The notes: generated by a model not told the origin, from the letters alone. A stretch of DNA of 32,820 bases from Candidatus Saccharimonadota bacterium (GCA_025924835.1 JAICHO010000008.1:1-32820); one strand, 5' to 3'; counted from the first letter of the stretch, positions 21,368-29,153 are shown. Program-made: numbers and translations.

Positions 21368-22414
21368 TTAGGGCAATAGCTCCGGTTCTTGTTCCAGCAC
21401 GATGTTAAACTTTGCGGCTATGGCATCGGTTATTTTTTGCTTAAACTTTAAAAGATCAGCCGTGCTTTTCGCGTGTTCGTTAACTAGCACCAAGGCCTGG
21501 TTGTCCCAGGTCGCCATACCGGTTTCCGGATCGTGAAAACCCTTAAAGCCTTCATGTTCCAGCAATGCGCCGGCCGCTATTTTGACACGGCCGTCATCTA
21601 AGTCCCACATAAATTTAGAGGGCCAACTCGCCAGCCGAGGGTAGGCCTCCAAAAGCTGCACCGAATAATCCTTGTCAATAATCGGGTTGGCAAAAAACGA
21701 TCCGCAGTTGGCGACATATGCCGGATCAGGTAATTTTTGGCTACGAATCGTCATAACTGCCTCGCGGATGTTGCCGGGCGTGCGCTCGGTTATGTTATTA
21801 GCTTGCAGATATGTGTCCAGGCTATGGTATGTGTCGTTATTGGCTGGCTTTTTACCCAGTTGGAGCGTAATTTTGCTAATTAAAAAACGATTCCGGTCAC
21901 TGGTTTTAAATCTGCTGGTGCGGTAGCCGAACTCGCACTCCGATGCCCGCAGCGTTACAAACTGGCGCACGCTTAAATCATATGCCTCTATTGTTGCCAG
22001 GATATCGGATAGCTGGCAGCCGTATGCCCCGATGTTTTGAACTGGCGCACCGCCGGCTGTACCGGGTATCAGGGATAATAACTCCAGGCCGCTTAGTCCC
22101 ATAGAGACTGTCTGGGCAACTAGTTTGTCCCAGTTTTCACCACCGCTTGCGGTCACGAAGGTTGTTTGATCATCCAGCTCATAACTTTCAACCCCCGTTA
22201 GCTTATTGACTAAAATCAGCCCGTTAAAACCTTCATCTCGCCAGACAATATTACTGCCGCCGCCAATCATAATTATCGGTAGCTGTCGCTCCGAAGCCCA
22301 GGCTACTAGTTCAGGTATCTCCTGACGGTCGTTAACTTCACTTAAGTAAGCCGCTTGCCCTCCAAGCTTCATGGTAGAGTAGGCCTGCAAGGGTACCTTG
22401 TCCTGTATAAACAT
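21368..22414 (-). CDS. murB: UDP-N-acetylenolpyruvoylglucosamine reductase (MurB)
   Basis: MurB reduces the MurA product to UDP-MurNAc using NADPH and FAD. The 348-aa protein has the FAD-binding half with IGGGSNIVW, GLSGLELLSLIPGTAGGAPVQNIGAYG (IPGTxGGAPxQNIGAYG) and CEFGYRTSRFK. The substrate domain has NCGSFFANPII, whose Ser is the proton donor. The Tyr-loop insert places it with type I (E. coli-like) MurB. TATAAT (22424-22429, minus strand) is nine bases before the ATG, so the leader is almost absent. With murA 1.4 kb away the window holds both steps from UDP-GlcNAc to UDP-MurNAc. Confidence 0.95.
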   Translation of the reverse strand: MFIQDKVPLQAYSTMKLGGQAAYLSEVNDRQEIPELVAWASERQLPIIMIGGGSNIVWRDEGFNGLILVNKLTGVESYELDDQTTFVTASGGENWDKLVAQTVSMGLSGLELLSLIPGTAGGAPVQNIGAYGCQLSDILATIEAYDLSVRQFVTLRASECEFGYRTSRFKTSDRNRFLISKITLQLGKKPANNDTYHSLDTYLQANNITERTPGNIREAVMTIRSQKLPDPAYVANCGSFFANPIIDKDYSVQLLEAYPRLASWPSKFMWDLDDGRVKIAAGALLEHEGFKGFHDPETGMATWDNQALVLVNEHAKSTADLLKFKQKITDAIAAKFNIVLEQEPELLP

Positions 22415-22423
22415 ATATGACCT

Positions 22424-22429
22424 ATTATA
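22424..22429 (-). promoter_or_regulatory. -10 box of murB
   Basis: TATAAT on the minus strand, nine bases from the ATG at 22414. No clear -35 and no Shine-Dalgarno. Confidence 0.5.
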
Positions 22430-22562
22430 CTTGCTTCTGCTTGCACGGTAGTAGACTTTTGCTAAAACACATATATGCTTAAGCGTTTAAGAAGTAAAGC
22501 TGACACAAAAGCTCACTACCGGGCTTGCATGTCACGTACCTTCAGGCGTACCATTAATGGGT

Positions 22563-23120
22563 ATGAACACACCTAAAAACCACCATCCATTTGAACCCCT
22601 GGGGACGCAGCTTAAACGACTGCGGGAAAAACATCAGCAGAGCCTGGCTGAGGTATCTGGTGCCGTAGAAATAGACCCTGAAACCCTAAACGCCATAGAG
22701 GAAGGGATTGAACGGCCCGGCGAGGACATACTGCTATTGCTTATCAGCCATTTTGCTACCAAAGAAGACGTAGCCACAAAGCTATGGGAATTGGCGGGTT
22801 ACAGCCATGAGGAACTACCGGTCCAAAACGTGGTAAATGATGTTCACGGCAAAGCTCAAAACGGCGTGGTTGTTTTGCCAGCCGATGCTCGGATCGTATA
22901 CACCGATATGGTACATGTTATGGTTAACAACTACGGCGTCGTTATGAATTTTATGCAGACTGGCGGGCCTAGCAGCCAGCCACTAGCCGTGGCACGAGTT
23001 GGTATGAGCCGCGAACACGCCAAAAGCGTCCTGGAAGTACTGCAGAAGACCCTAAATCTCCATGACCCCAAAAGTTTGCGTCCGGAATCCAATCCTAAAC
23101 AAGAAAAAAACGAGCAATAG
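22563..23120 (+). CDS. XRE-type HTH protein with a DUF3467-like domain
   Basis: About 185 aa. An N-terminal helix-turn-helix (about 12-65, LGTQLKRLREKHQQSLAEVSGAVEI) is followed by a C-terminal domain (about 100-168). In it, DARIVYTDMVHVMVNNYGVVMNFMQ and VARVGMSREHAKSVLEVLQKTL fit the DUF3467 pattern. The tail is Lys/Glu-rich. It is probably a DNA-binding regulator; the effector is unknown. ATGs occur at 22557 and 22563. A TTGCAT/TACCAT promoter (22525-22530, 22549-22554) would start transcription near 22562, favouring the second ATG as a leaderless start. It is divergent from murB. Confidence 0.7.
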   Translation: MNTPKNHHPFEPLGTQLKRLREKHQQSLAEVSGAVEIDPETLNAIEEGIERPGEDILLLLISHFATKEDVATKLWELAGYSHEELPVQNVVNDVHGKAQNGVVVLPADARIVYTDMVHVMVNNYGVVMNFMQTGGPSSQPLAVARVGMSREHAKSVLEVLQKTLNLHDPKSLRPESNPKQEKNEQ

Positions 23121-23126
23121 TCTAAT

Positions 23127-23360
23127 TTAATCCACCAAATGGAGTGGAACGGGCTCATTAATAGGTGGACGTTCTATTGCGGAAGTGTCTACATTACAGT
23201 ATCTTAGCCAATCGTTTACGCCAATTATGTTTTCTAAACATTCTCTGTGCCTTGCCGCTATATCGGCGCCTTGCCTTGCTAATTCGCCTAACTCTATTCG
23301 TAGATCTTCTCGCCGTTGAAGATAAAATTCAACCTCGTTTGGAGCTTCTTGCGCTGACAT
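23127..23360 (-). CDS. Small coiled-coil-like protein (hypothetical)
   Basis: A 77-aa acidic protein. Residues about 8-48 have heptad-like spacing of Leu/Ile with many Arg/Glu (VEFYLQRREDLRIELGEL...), suggesting a helical hairpin or coiled coil. A Pro-rich tail (ERPPINEPVP) follows. No family is recognised. I prefer it over the overlapping plus-strand frame (23165-23407), whose composition is low-complexity Leu/Arg. A 16-bp palindrome lies 25 nt upstream and may be part of its control region. No good ribosome-binding site is seen. Confidence 0.5.
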   Translation of the reverse strand: MSAQEAPNEVEFYLQRREDLRIELGELARQGADIAARHRECLENIIGVNDWLRYCNVDTSAIERPPINEPVPLHLVD

Positions 23361-23384
23361 TGTTTGTTGCCCAACCTTATTATT

Positions 23385-23400
23385 TTATGATATATCATAA
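23385..23400. promoter_or_regulatory. 16-bp perfect palindrome
   Basis: TTATGATATATCATAA, 25 bp upstream of the 77-aa minus-strand gene. It is A/T-rich, so chance is possible, but size and position suit an operator. Confidence 0.3.
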
Positions 23401-23483
23401 TTTATAAACCTGTTTTAATAAAAAAGCTAGTGTTTTCTTGTGTAAACCAAGGGCTGTTATCTTTAGCCGGAACGGGGGTGAGC

Positions 23484-23492
23484 TGTTACAAT
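23484..23492 (+). promoter_or_regulatory. Extended -10 promoter of tRNA-Arg(UCG)
   Basis: TGT-TACAAT. The mature tRNA starts nine bases after the -10 box, so the 5' leader would be only one or two nt. Confidence 0.55.
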
Positions 23493-23500
23493 AGCCTAGC

Positions 23501-23577
23501 GCGCCCGTAGCTCAGCGGATTAGAGTACTTGGCTTCGAACCAAGGGGTCGTAGGTTCAAATCCTGCCGGGCGCACCA
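23501..23577 (+). tRNA. tRNA-Arg(UCG)
   Basis: Acceptor GCGCCCG/CGGGCGC, anticodon stem CTTGG/CCAAG, loop CTTCGAA with TCG at 34-36, T arm GTAGG-TTCAAAT-CCTGC, discriminator A and encoded CCA. Confidence 0.95.
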
Positions 23578-23588
23578 CACTATCATTT

Positions 23589-24089
23589 CTAATGATGTAC
23601 ATAAGTAAGCGCTGACCGTGCAACCGCTTCTGCCAGGCCGAGATTCGCTATCATTTGCGAAGAAGACCCCAGCCGGCTTTGCCGGTCAACTACATACTCA
23701 ATTCCTAAAGTGGCCATGAAGGCTCGCTTTGCCCTACTAGAAGCATGCTCTTGGTCCTCAACATACATATCTGGCCTCAGCCTAAGAAAAACCCCTGCTA
23801 GCGCAAGTGTGCTTGATTGAACTAGTACGCTGAAGTCTACGCCTGGTGCTTGATCTATGGCTTCAATGCGCGCCTCTGCAGGGTTTATTGGTCGGTCTGG
23901 ACCCTTTACCCTTTTAACGTAAGCATCTGGTAAGACGCCTAGGACAACGATGTCTGCATGGGAAGCCGTATAATCTATTCCTGTTTGATGGCCTGCATGG
24001 AGTAGGTCATAACACCCAAACCTTAAGGCAATATTTTCGCTCTGGAAAGCGGCTCGTACATCTTGTAGCTCAGCGGTTTTAATTATCAT
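23589..24089 (-). CDS. Cytidylyltransferase-like nucleotidyltransferase
   Basis: A 166-aa protein of the HIGH-type nucleotidylyltransferase superfamily, which includes RfaE2/HldE, TagD and FAD synthase. It has the N-terminal FGCYDLLHAGHQ (HxGH motif, His-Ala-Gly-His), a VVLGVLPDAYVKRVKGPDRPI strand-loop, and RLGSSSQMI near the end in place of the common [IV]-S-[ST]-T-x-[IL]. The PDRPINPAEARIEAI segment is like that of HldE and glycerol-phosphate cytidylyltransferases. It would join a nucleotide to a sugar-phosphate or alcohol-phosphate; the substrate is not predictable. A TATACT box lies about 19 bp upstream. It converges on tRNA-Arg(UCG). Confidence 0.8.
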   Translation of the reverse strand: MIIKTAELQDVRAAFQSENIALRFGCYDLLHAGHQTGIDYTASHADIVVLGVLPDAYVKRVKGPDRPINPAEARIEAIDQAPGVDFSVLVQSSTLALAGVFLRLRPDMYVEDQEHASSRAKRAFMATLGIEYVVDRQSRLGSSSQMIANLGLAEAVARSALTYVHH

Positions 24090-24198
24090 GCTAATGGCTT
24101 TTGCTCTCAGTATACACCTGCACTTTGATTAATTGCACACCATGAATAACCCAGTTCTTAACACGTGGCACTTATACATACGGCAGTTTTTCTTCATG

Positions 24199-24204
24199 TA
24201 TAAT
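24199..24204 (+). promoter_or_regulatory. -10 box of tRNA-Arg(CCG)
   Basis: TATAAT followed by AACCCCATT, resembling the Pro and His tRNA promoters. Start near 24211, leader about nine nt. Confidence 0.55.
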
Positions 24205-24219
24205 AACCCCATTCTTTGT

Positions 24220-24296
24220 GCACCCGTAGCTCAGCTGGATAGAGCGTTGGTTTCCGGTACCAAAGGTCGTAGGTTCGAATCCTATCGGGTGTACCA
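24220..24296 (+). tRNA. tRNA-Arg(CCG)
   Basis: Acceptor GCACCCG/CGGGTGT with a G1-U72 wobble, anticodon stem TTGGT/ACCAA, loop TTCCGGT with CCG at 34-36, T arm GTAGG-TTCGAAT-CCTAT, discriminator A and encoded CCA. A long terminator hairpin begins at its discriminator base. Confidence 0.95.
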
Positions 24297-24336
24297 TTTC
24301 AAGATCCCTAACCTAAGCTAGGGTTTTTGAAATGGT
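24293..24336 (+). terminator. Long terminator hairpin after tRNA-Arg(CCG)
   Basis: ACCATTTCAA (24293-24302) pairs exactly with TTGAAATGGT (24327-24336). Inside, CCCTA (24306-24310) pairs with TAGGG (24319-24323) around an 8-nt loop. A weak 3-base internal segment joins the two helices. The T-run is in the 3' arm, and the stem uses the tRNA's own A-CCA. Confidence 0.75.
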
Positions 24337-24389
24337 ATAGTGGTGCAGCGACTTGAAGCTCCGAAACAGGTCGGTGGCTTTATTGCAAC

Positions 24390-24596
24390 TTAGGATATCT
24401 TTTCAAAAACTAGCGTAGCTTGTATTCGGTCCCCACCCATTAAGCCTTTACTGCCACTACTTGCGGTTGTAATAGTGTGTAATCTGTATCCTTTTGAAGC
24501 TTGTTGATTGACAACCTTTTCCAGCTCACCTAAATTTCCTGAGCCAGTACCCATAAACTTCTCTTTTAATACGACCTGTAAAATAACGTACTGCAT
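24390..24596 (-). CDS. DUF4177 domain protein
   Basis: A 68-aa protein of beta-alpha-beta type. It starts MQYVILQVVL, has a helix ELEKVVNQQASKGYRLHTI (the family signature is L-N-x-x-x-x-x-G-W-x-L) and ends with ATLVFEK. This matches DUF4177, short cytosolic proteins without assigned function. AGGGGG lies five bases before the ATG, a good ribosome-binding site. No operon partner. Confidence 0.75.
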   Translation of the reverse strand: MQYVILQVVLKEKFMGTGSGNLGELEKVVNQQASKGYRLHTITTASSGSKGLMGGDRIQATLVFEKIS

Positions 24597-24699
24597 GTAG
24601 CCCCCTAATTATGGAGGCAGTTTATCACAGCCTTGTGAGGTCACCGGAACTAGCATCCTGGTTCTATTTCGTTAATAGTGCTATACCATATTATAGCTA

Positions 24700-24708
24700 T
24701 GCTATCCT
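24700..24708 (+). promoter_or_regulatory. Extended -10 promoter of the 100-aa membrane protein
   Basis: TGC-TATCCT, with eight bases between the -10 and the ATG at 24717. Leader two nt or less. Confidence 0.4.
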
Positions 24709-24716
24709 ATGGATAG

Positions 24717-25019
24717 ATGAATACACAAAATCAAAAAATTATAATTTATGCCGAGATACTCACTGTACTTTTCTTGATTATCCGTGCTGTTACATGGCTT
24801 ATTAACCATGAAGTAAGTCATCATCTTTTGGATAACCTTTCTGAAGTGGCTGTGTTTATCTTGTTAATCTTATTTGTTATGGCAAGACCTGCCAGTAAAG
24901 AAGATTTTATATTGCAGAAGGGGGTAGCGACATTCTTGGTGGGCTTTGGTATCGTCAGCTTAGCATTCTCAGTTATTGGAATTCTTGTCATCCTGCTTTA
25001 CTTGACGGGAACTATATAG
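24717..25019 (+). CDS. Small three-helix membrane protein (hypothetical)
   Basis: A 100-aa protein with three hydrophobic helices (about 8-28, 42-57 and 70-97) and short charged loops (ARPASKED between the second and third). No family is recognised. It has no ribosome-binding site, and the start is set by a near-leaderless promoter. It precedes the NmrA-like gene by 43 bp, but that gene has its own promoter. Confidence 0.55.
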   Translation: MNTQNQKIIIYAEILTVLFLIIRAVTWLINHEVSHHLLDNLSEVAVFILLILFVMARPASKEDFILQKGVATFLVGFGIVSLAFSVIGILVILLYLTGTI

Positions 25020-25046
25020 ACGGTGCCAACGACACTAAGCTAGCTC

Positions 25047-25055
25047 TGTTATTAT
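25047..25055 (+). promoter_or_regulatory. Extended -10 promoter of the NAD(P)-binding gene, leaderless
   Basis: TGT-TATTAT, with seven bases between the -10 and the ATG at 25063, so +1 falls at the start codon. Confidence 0.55.
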
Positions 25056-25062
25056 AGACATC

Positions 25063-25761
25063 ATGAATATCTTGGTGATAGGCGGCAGTAGGGGGATTGG
25101 GCTTCAGACTGTCAAAGCGGGTCTGGAACAGGGCCATAGCGTTACTGCGTTTGCCCGAAACACGGCAGTTATAAACATCAAGCATCCTAAATTGCGGTTA
25201 CAGCAGGGAGATGTACTGGATGCATCATCAGTAGAACAGGCTTTGAAGGGGCAGGATGCAGTAGTTTGCGCACTAGGATTACCTACGCTTAAGGCAATTG
25301 GGCCACCGCTAGCAAAACGTAGCTATGTGCTGTCAAAGGGGACCGAAAATATCTTAAAAACAATGACGCTGGGCCCCGGCAAACGTTTTATATGCGTCAC
25401 GGCAATAGGAACCGGTGACAGCGCCGAACAATGCACGCTTTTTGCGCGCTTAGTTCTAAGAACCGGCCTGAGATGGTTGTTTAAGGAAAAAGACCATCAA
25501 GAACAACTTATCAAAAAGAGTAATCTAGATTGGACCATAATTCGGCCTACCGCCCTAACCAATGGGAGAAAAAAGGACGCCGTTACGACCGAGAGCCTAC
25601 ACGCTGGCATTTTAACGCAAGTATCACGCGTCGATGTAGCGGCCGCCATACTGAACATTATCCCGCAAGCAGCAACCTATAAAAGAGCTTTAATTATCTC
25701 GTGCCCACCGCGATTTGGTGATAGTGCCAGGTGGATAGCCGGTTATTTTGGTCTCGGATAG
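25063..25761 (+). CDS. NAD(P)-binding atypical SDR / NmrA-like protein
   Basis: A 232-aa Rossmann protein. The N-terminus ILVIGGSRGIGLQTV holds the G-x-x-G-x-x-G dinucleotide loop. LQQGDVLDASSVEQAL and VVCALG follow as in atypical SDRs (NmrA, flavin reductase BlvRB type). LDWTIIRPTAL is the typical W-T-[IV]-[IV]-R-P motif. These proteins are NAD(P)H-dependent reductases or redox sensors; the substrate is unknown. Leaderless start (see promoter). Confidence 0.85.
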   Translation: MNILVIGGSRGIGLQTVKAGLEQGHSVTAFARNTAVINIKHPKLRLQQGDVLDASSVEQALKGQDAVVCALGLPTLKAIGPPLAKRSYVLSKGTENILKTMTLGPGKRFICVTAIGTGDSAEQCTLFARLVLRTGLRWLFKEKDHQEQLIKKSNLDWTIIRPTALTNGRKKDAVTTESLHAGILTQVSRVDVAAAILNIIPQAATYKRALIISCPPRFGDSARWIAGYFGLG

Positions 25762-25825
25762 GCTGGCCCGTTCTCAGCTTTAGCTAATTAGAGTACTATA
25801 AATTTAGCAAAAGAGGGCCGCAGAG

Positions 25826-26227
25826 ATGGATGCTAAGCATAATAAGAGTATGAAATTAAAAATAGTCTTTTTTGTCGTAGCAGTAATTCTGCTTGTAATT
25901 GGTTTTGTCGTTTTAAAACCAAAACAAGCACCAAAAAACGCAAGCCAGAGTGCCCCGGCAACCAAAACGTTTAATTTGGTTATCAAAAATCATAAAGTAA
26001 CTTCCGGGCCCACGGTGCTTATGGTCAATCAAGGAGATGACGTCGTGATTAACATAACCAATGACGAAGATGAAGAGCTCCATTTGCATGGTTATGATAA
26101 GGCCACCGAATTGCAAAAAGATAAACCAGCCGCACTGCGCTTTACCGCTAATCTTACCGGTAATTTCCCCTACGAACTAGAGCACTCTGGGACCGAGCTG
26201 GGCTCCTTGCAAGTGTTGCCAAAATAA
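25826..26227 (+). CDS. Membrane-anchored cupredoxin-like protein
   Basis: A 133-aa protein with an N-terminal anchor helix (about 11-30), a Pro/Ala/Gln linker and a cupredoxin fold (about 48-133). The segment HLHGYDK and the end NFPYELEHSGTELGSLQVLP resemble EfeO/cupredoxin_1 proteins. Possible copper ligands are His in HLHGYD and His in the ELEHSG loop, but a Cys ligand is missing. Blue-copper electron transfer is therefore uncertain. The stop overlaps the start of the next membrane gene (TAATG, 26225-26229), so the pair is translationally coupled. Confidence 0.75.
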   Translation: MDAKHNKSMKLKIVFFVVAVILLVIGFVVLKPKQAPKNASQSAPATKTFNLVIKNHKVTSGPTVLMVNQGDDVVINITNDEDEELHLHGYDKATELQKDKPAALRFTANLTGNFPYELEHSGTELGSLQVLPK

Positions 26228-27555
26228 TGCTGACATTTTTAAGCCCCATATTTGCCCATGCTTTTGGTCAGACATACACTTTGCCTGTACCGCTTTGGCT
26301 GTTTCTTTACGGTGGAGCCGCTGTAGTTATTTTGTCATTTGTCGTAGTTGTTTTCTTTGTTGGCTCAAAGCAAGCGAATTCTCAGTACCCCGAGCGCCTC
26401 GTAGGTACACTATTGCCACTGTTAATTCGCATTATCGCCTGGCTGAGTGTACTAATGTATGTGCTGACAATTCTGGCAGGAATTATGGGGACGCAGAGTT
26501 TCACCGACAACATAAGTCCTACGATTTTCTGGGTATATTTTTTGATCGCGTTTGCTTATCTAACAATTTTGATAGGCAACATCTGGCTGCTCATTAATCC
26601 GTTAAAGGTACTGTTTGAACAGCTGGAGTCTTGGATGGGGAAAAAATTTCAGCCGCGGTTTCATTACCCTGAGCGATTAGGGTATTTTCCGGCTCTTGCT
26701 TTTTACTTTGGGTTTGTCTGGCTAGAATTATTGTCCCAAGGATGGAGTATTGTACCGTCTAATCTTTCACTCATTCTGATTGGTTACGGCCTGCTCACTA
26801 TATGTGGGACATTGGCGTATGGTAAGGAAGTTTGGTTTCGTTATGGCGATTTTTTCAGTGTTTTCTTTGGGTTATTTGGCCGCATATCACCAGTGAAATA
26901 TGTGGATCGCAAGATGTATCTCCGTCCACCTTTTGTAGGACTGCTTGATGAAGACTCACACGATATTAGTGTACTGCTATTCGTGTTATTTATTCTGTCT
27001 ACCACTTCGTTTGATGGTTTGCGGGAAACAAGTGTTTATAACAAGGTCTTTAATCTTGTGGGTAACGAAACGGTGATACTGTTCGTTTCGCCACTAATTT
27101 TTTTGGCTATATATTTTCTGTTTATGTACATTATCAAACGCATGGTTAAAACGGAGTACTCAATTACGGGCCTGGCACTTAGATTTAGTCTGACGCTGGT
27201 ACCGATAGCGATTGCCTATCACATTGCCCACTATTTCACGATGTTATTAATTCAGGGGCAGACAATAATAAAACTAATATCTGATCCTCTCGGCATGGGG
27301 TGGAATCTATTTCACAGCGTTAATTATACGGTCAACCCGGGGGTGATCAATGCTGCAACGGTCTGGTACGTAGAGGTTACGCTCATTATTATCGGGCATA
27401 TAGCAGCGGTTTACCTGGCCCATCTTGTGGCGTTAAAATCATTCCCGTCGGCCAAGAAGGCTCTGCTTAGTCAATACCCCATACTGGCCCTGATGGTTGT
27501 CTATACCATGGTAAGTCTATGGATTATTGCGCAACCAATTATAGTCAGGGGCTAA
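26227..27555 (+). CDS. Multi-pass membrane protein, FedB-like
   Basis: A 442-aa protein with about ten or more membrane helices. The N-terminus FAHAFGQTYTLPVPLWLFLYG and the conserved His-rich helix AYHIAHYFTMLLIQGQ, followed by SDPLGMGWNLF, match from memory a family mostly seen in Actinobacteria. That family is annotated after the fenitrothion hydrolase FedB. Whether it is a hydrolase here is doubtful; conserved membrane His residues hint at metal or heme. It is coupled to the cupredoxin (TAATG overlap), so a shared metal-related role is likely. Confidence 0.6.
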   Translation: MLTFLSPIFAHAFGQTYTLPVPLWLFLYGGAAVVILSFVVVVFFVGSKQANSQYPERLVGTLLPLLIRIIAWLSVLMYVLTILAGIMGTQSFTDNISPTIFWVYFLIAFAYLTILIGNIWLLINPLKVLFEQLESWMGKKFQPRFHYPERLGYFPALAFYFGFVWLELLSQGWSIVPSNLSLILIGYGLLTICGTLAYGKEVWFRYGDFFSVFFGLFGRISPVKYVDRKMYLRPPFVGLLDEDSHDISVLLFVLFILSTTSFDGLRETSVYNKVFNLVGNETVILFVSPLIFLAIYFLFMYIIKRMVKTEYSITGLALRFSLTLVPIAIAYHIAHYFTMLLIQGQTIIKLISDPLGMGWNLFHSVNYTVNPGVINAATVWYVEVTLIIIGHIAAVYLAHLVALKSFPSAKKALLSQYPILALMVVYTMVSLWIIAQPIIVRG

Positions 27556-27614
27556 ATGATCGGATTGTGTGTTAATGGCTTGTTTTATCGTCTCTGATCG
27601 TAAAAAATAGGTCC

Positions 27615-29153
27615 GTGCGCCTTACACTGAACCAAATTATTGATAATGTACCGCCTGCACGCAAAGCGCTGGCGGTGCCAGCTTTGGCCTTAAAGACAGT
27701 TACGTCCAGAGGCGGCAAAAGTGTCTATGCCAGCTCGGATACTTTGTTTAGGGGGGCAGTATTTGGTCGCGACTCGCTGGAAGTGGCCGAAGATTTAATG
27801 AAACTAAAGTCTAAACTGGTACGAAACATCTTGATACGGTTGGCAGAATTACAGGGCGTGAATAATAAGGCCAAAAACGAGGAAGAGATTGGCAAAATTA
27901 TTCATGAATACCGGACCATTACCATTGATGGCAGACTGATTGATAAAACCTCTCAGCGCATTTTTTATGAGCTGGCCGAGAAGTGGGGCGGCAATAAACA
28001 AGAATTGGCTTACTACGGATCAGTTGATGCCACACCGCATTTTTTGCGGACCTTGGACGTGTATTGTTCCACGTATGGTAATGAAATTCTAGATCATGAA
28101 ATAACAAAACGGAACGGCCAAAAGACCACCATGCGTCAAACTGCCCATGCCGCAATAACATGGCTGACCGCCAAACTCGGCTCATCGGCATCAGGTCTGA
28201 TTGAGTATAAGAGGTTAAATCCGCGCGGTATTCCGAATCAAGTCTGGAAAGATTCGGAGGAATTTTACGTACACCTAAATAAGCAACGGGCAAACCACAA
28301 CGGCCCGATAGCTTCTATAGAAGTTCAAGCTTTGGGGTACGATGCCTTAATGGCCGCTGGTCGGTTTTTCCCTGATGATGCCGCAAGATATCGTGAGCTA
28401 GCGAGCCAGCTGCGCGATAAAACCATAAAGCTTTTATGGCAAGATGATCAGCACTATTTTGCACTTGGCACCGATTACGATGCTACCGATGAACTAAGAA
28501 TTATCAGTACAGAAACTGCTAATCCTGCCGCGTTGTTGGACAGCGCATTTTTTGATGACTTACCACAAAAAGACCGTCAAAAATACGTAACGGCTATTGC
28601 CAACAAAATTATGAGCAAAGATTTCTTGACGGCAGCAGGGGTGCGAAGCCGTTCACTAGCTGCGGCTCAGCTTATAAATTTTTGGGATTACCACGGCTCC
28701 TATGTTAGCTGGCCCAAAGAAACCTATGATATTGCCAAGGGATTGCGACGCCAGGGCCTACCTAAATTGGCTGACCAATTGGAAAACAGGCTACTTAATA
28801 TAGTACTTAAAACCCATGAATATCCTGAATTTGTATATGTTGACGAATGGGGGCGGGTACTAACTGCACGGCCAGCACGGCGTATGCACGGCCAGCTCAT
28901 AGTGGCACATGGAACTAATACGCCCGAGCGCCTGCAGGCCTGGACGGTTTCCGCGGTTATGGCTATTATAGCGATACGCCTTAATAAAAAACTGTTGGAA
29001 TCCACCAAGACAAATCAAAAGCCCTGGCAGAAAGCTCTGGAAGAAACCATTATGGCCAGGATCCCGCATATGGACCGGTATATTAACCCCTTTAAACTTT
29101 TTATTCGTTACCCAACCCATAGGTACAAATTAAGCACGGACAAAAAGGGCTGA
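27615..29153 (+). CDS. Amylo-alpha-1,6-glucosidase (debranching)-like glycosidase
   Basis: A 512-aa alpha/alpha-barrel (six-hairpin) glycosidase. Landmarks: RGAVFGRDSLEVAEDL near residue 45, SVDATPHFLRTL (about 138-149), GIPNQVWKDSEEF (typical N-Q-x-W-K-D-S of debranching enzymes), PIASIEVQALGYDAL, and GQLIVAHGTNTPERLQAW near the C-terminus. It lacks a signal peptide, so it would act inside the cell on a glucan or an alpha-glucoside. Start is GTG 27615; a good ribosome-binding site is absent. It is 59 bp after the FedB-like gene, with no clear functional link. Confidence 0.75.
   Translation: MRLTLNQIIDNVPPARKALAVPALALKTVTSRGGKSVYASSDTLFRGAVFGRDSLEVAEDLMKLKSKLVRNILIRLAELQGVNNKAKNEEEIGKIIHEYRTITIDGRLIDKTSQRIFYELAEKWGGNKQELAYYGSVDATPHFLRTLDVYCSTYGNEILDHEITKRNGQKTTMRQTAHAAITWLTAKLGSSASGLIEYKRLNPRGIPNQVWKDSEEFYVHLNKQRANHNGPIASIEVQALGYDALMAAGRFFPDDAARYRELASQLRDKTIKLLWQDDQHYFALGTDYDATDELRIISTETANPAALLDSAFFDDLPQKDRQKYVTAIANKIMSKDFLTAAGVRSRSLAAAQLINFWDYHGSYVSWPKETYDIAKGLRRQGLPKLADQLENRLLNIVLKTHEYPEFVYVDEWGRVLTARPARRMHGQLIVAHGTNTPERLQAWTVSAVMAIIAIRLNKKLLESTKTNQKPWQKALEETIMARIPHMDRYINPFKLFIRYPTHRYKLSTDKKG

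Noticed and set aside
23165-23407. 80-aa plus-strand ORF
   Set aside because: Leu/Arg-rich shadow of the opposite-strand 77-aa gene, which has the more protein-like composition.
24133-24321. 62-aa plus-strand ORF with [20 protein letters not shown]
   Set aside because: A translation of tRNA-Arg(CCG).
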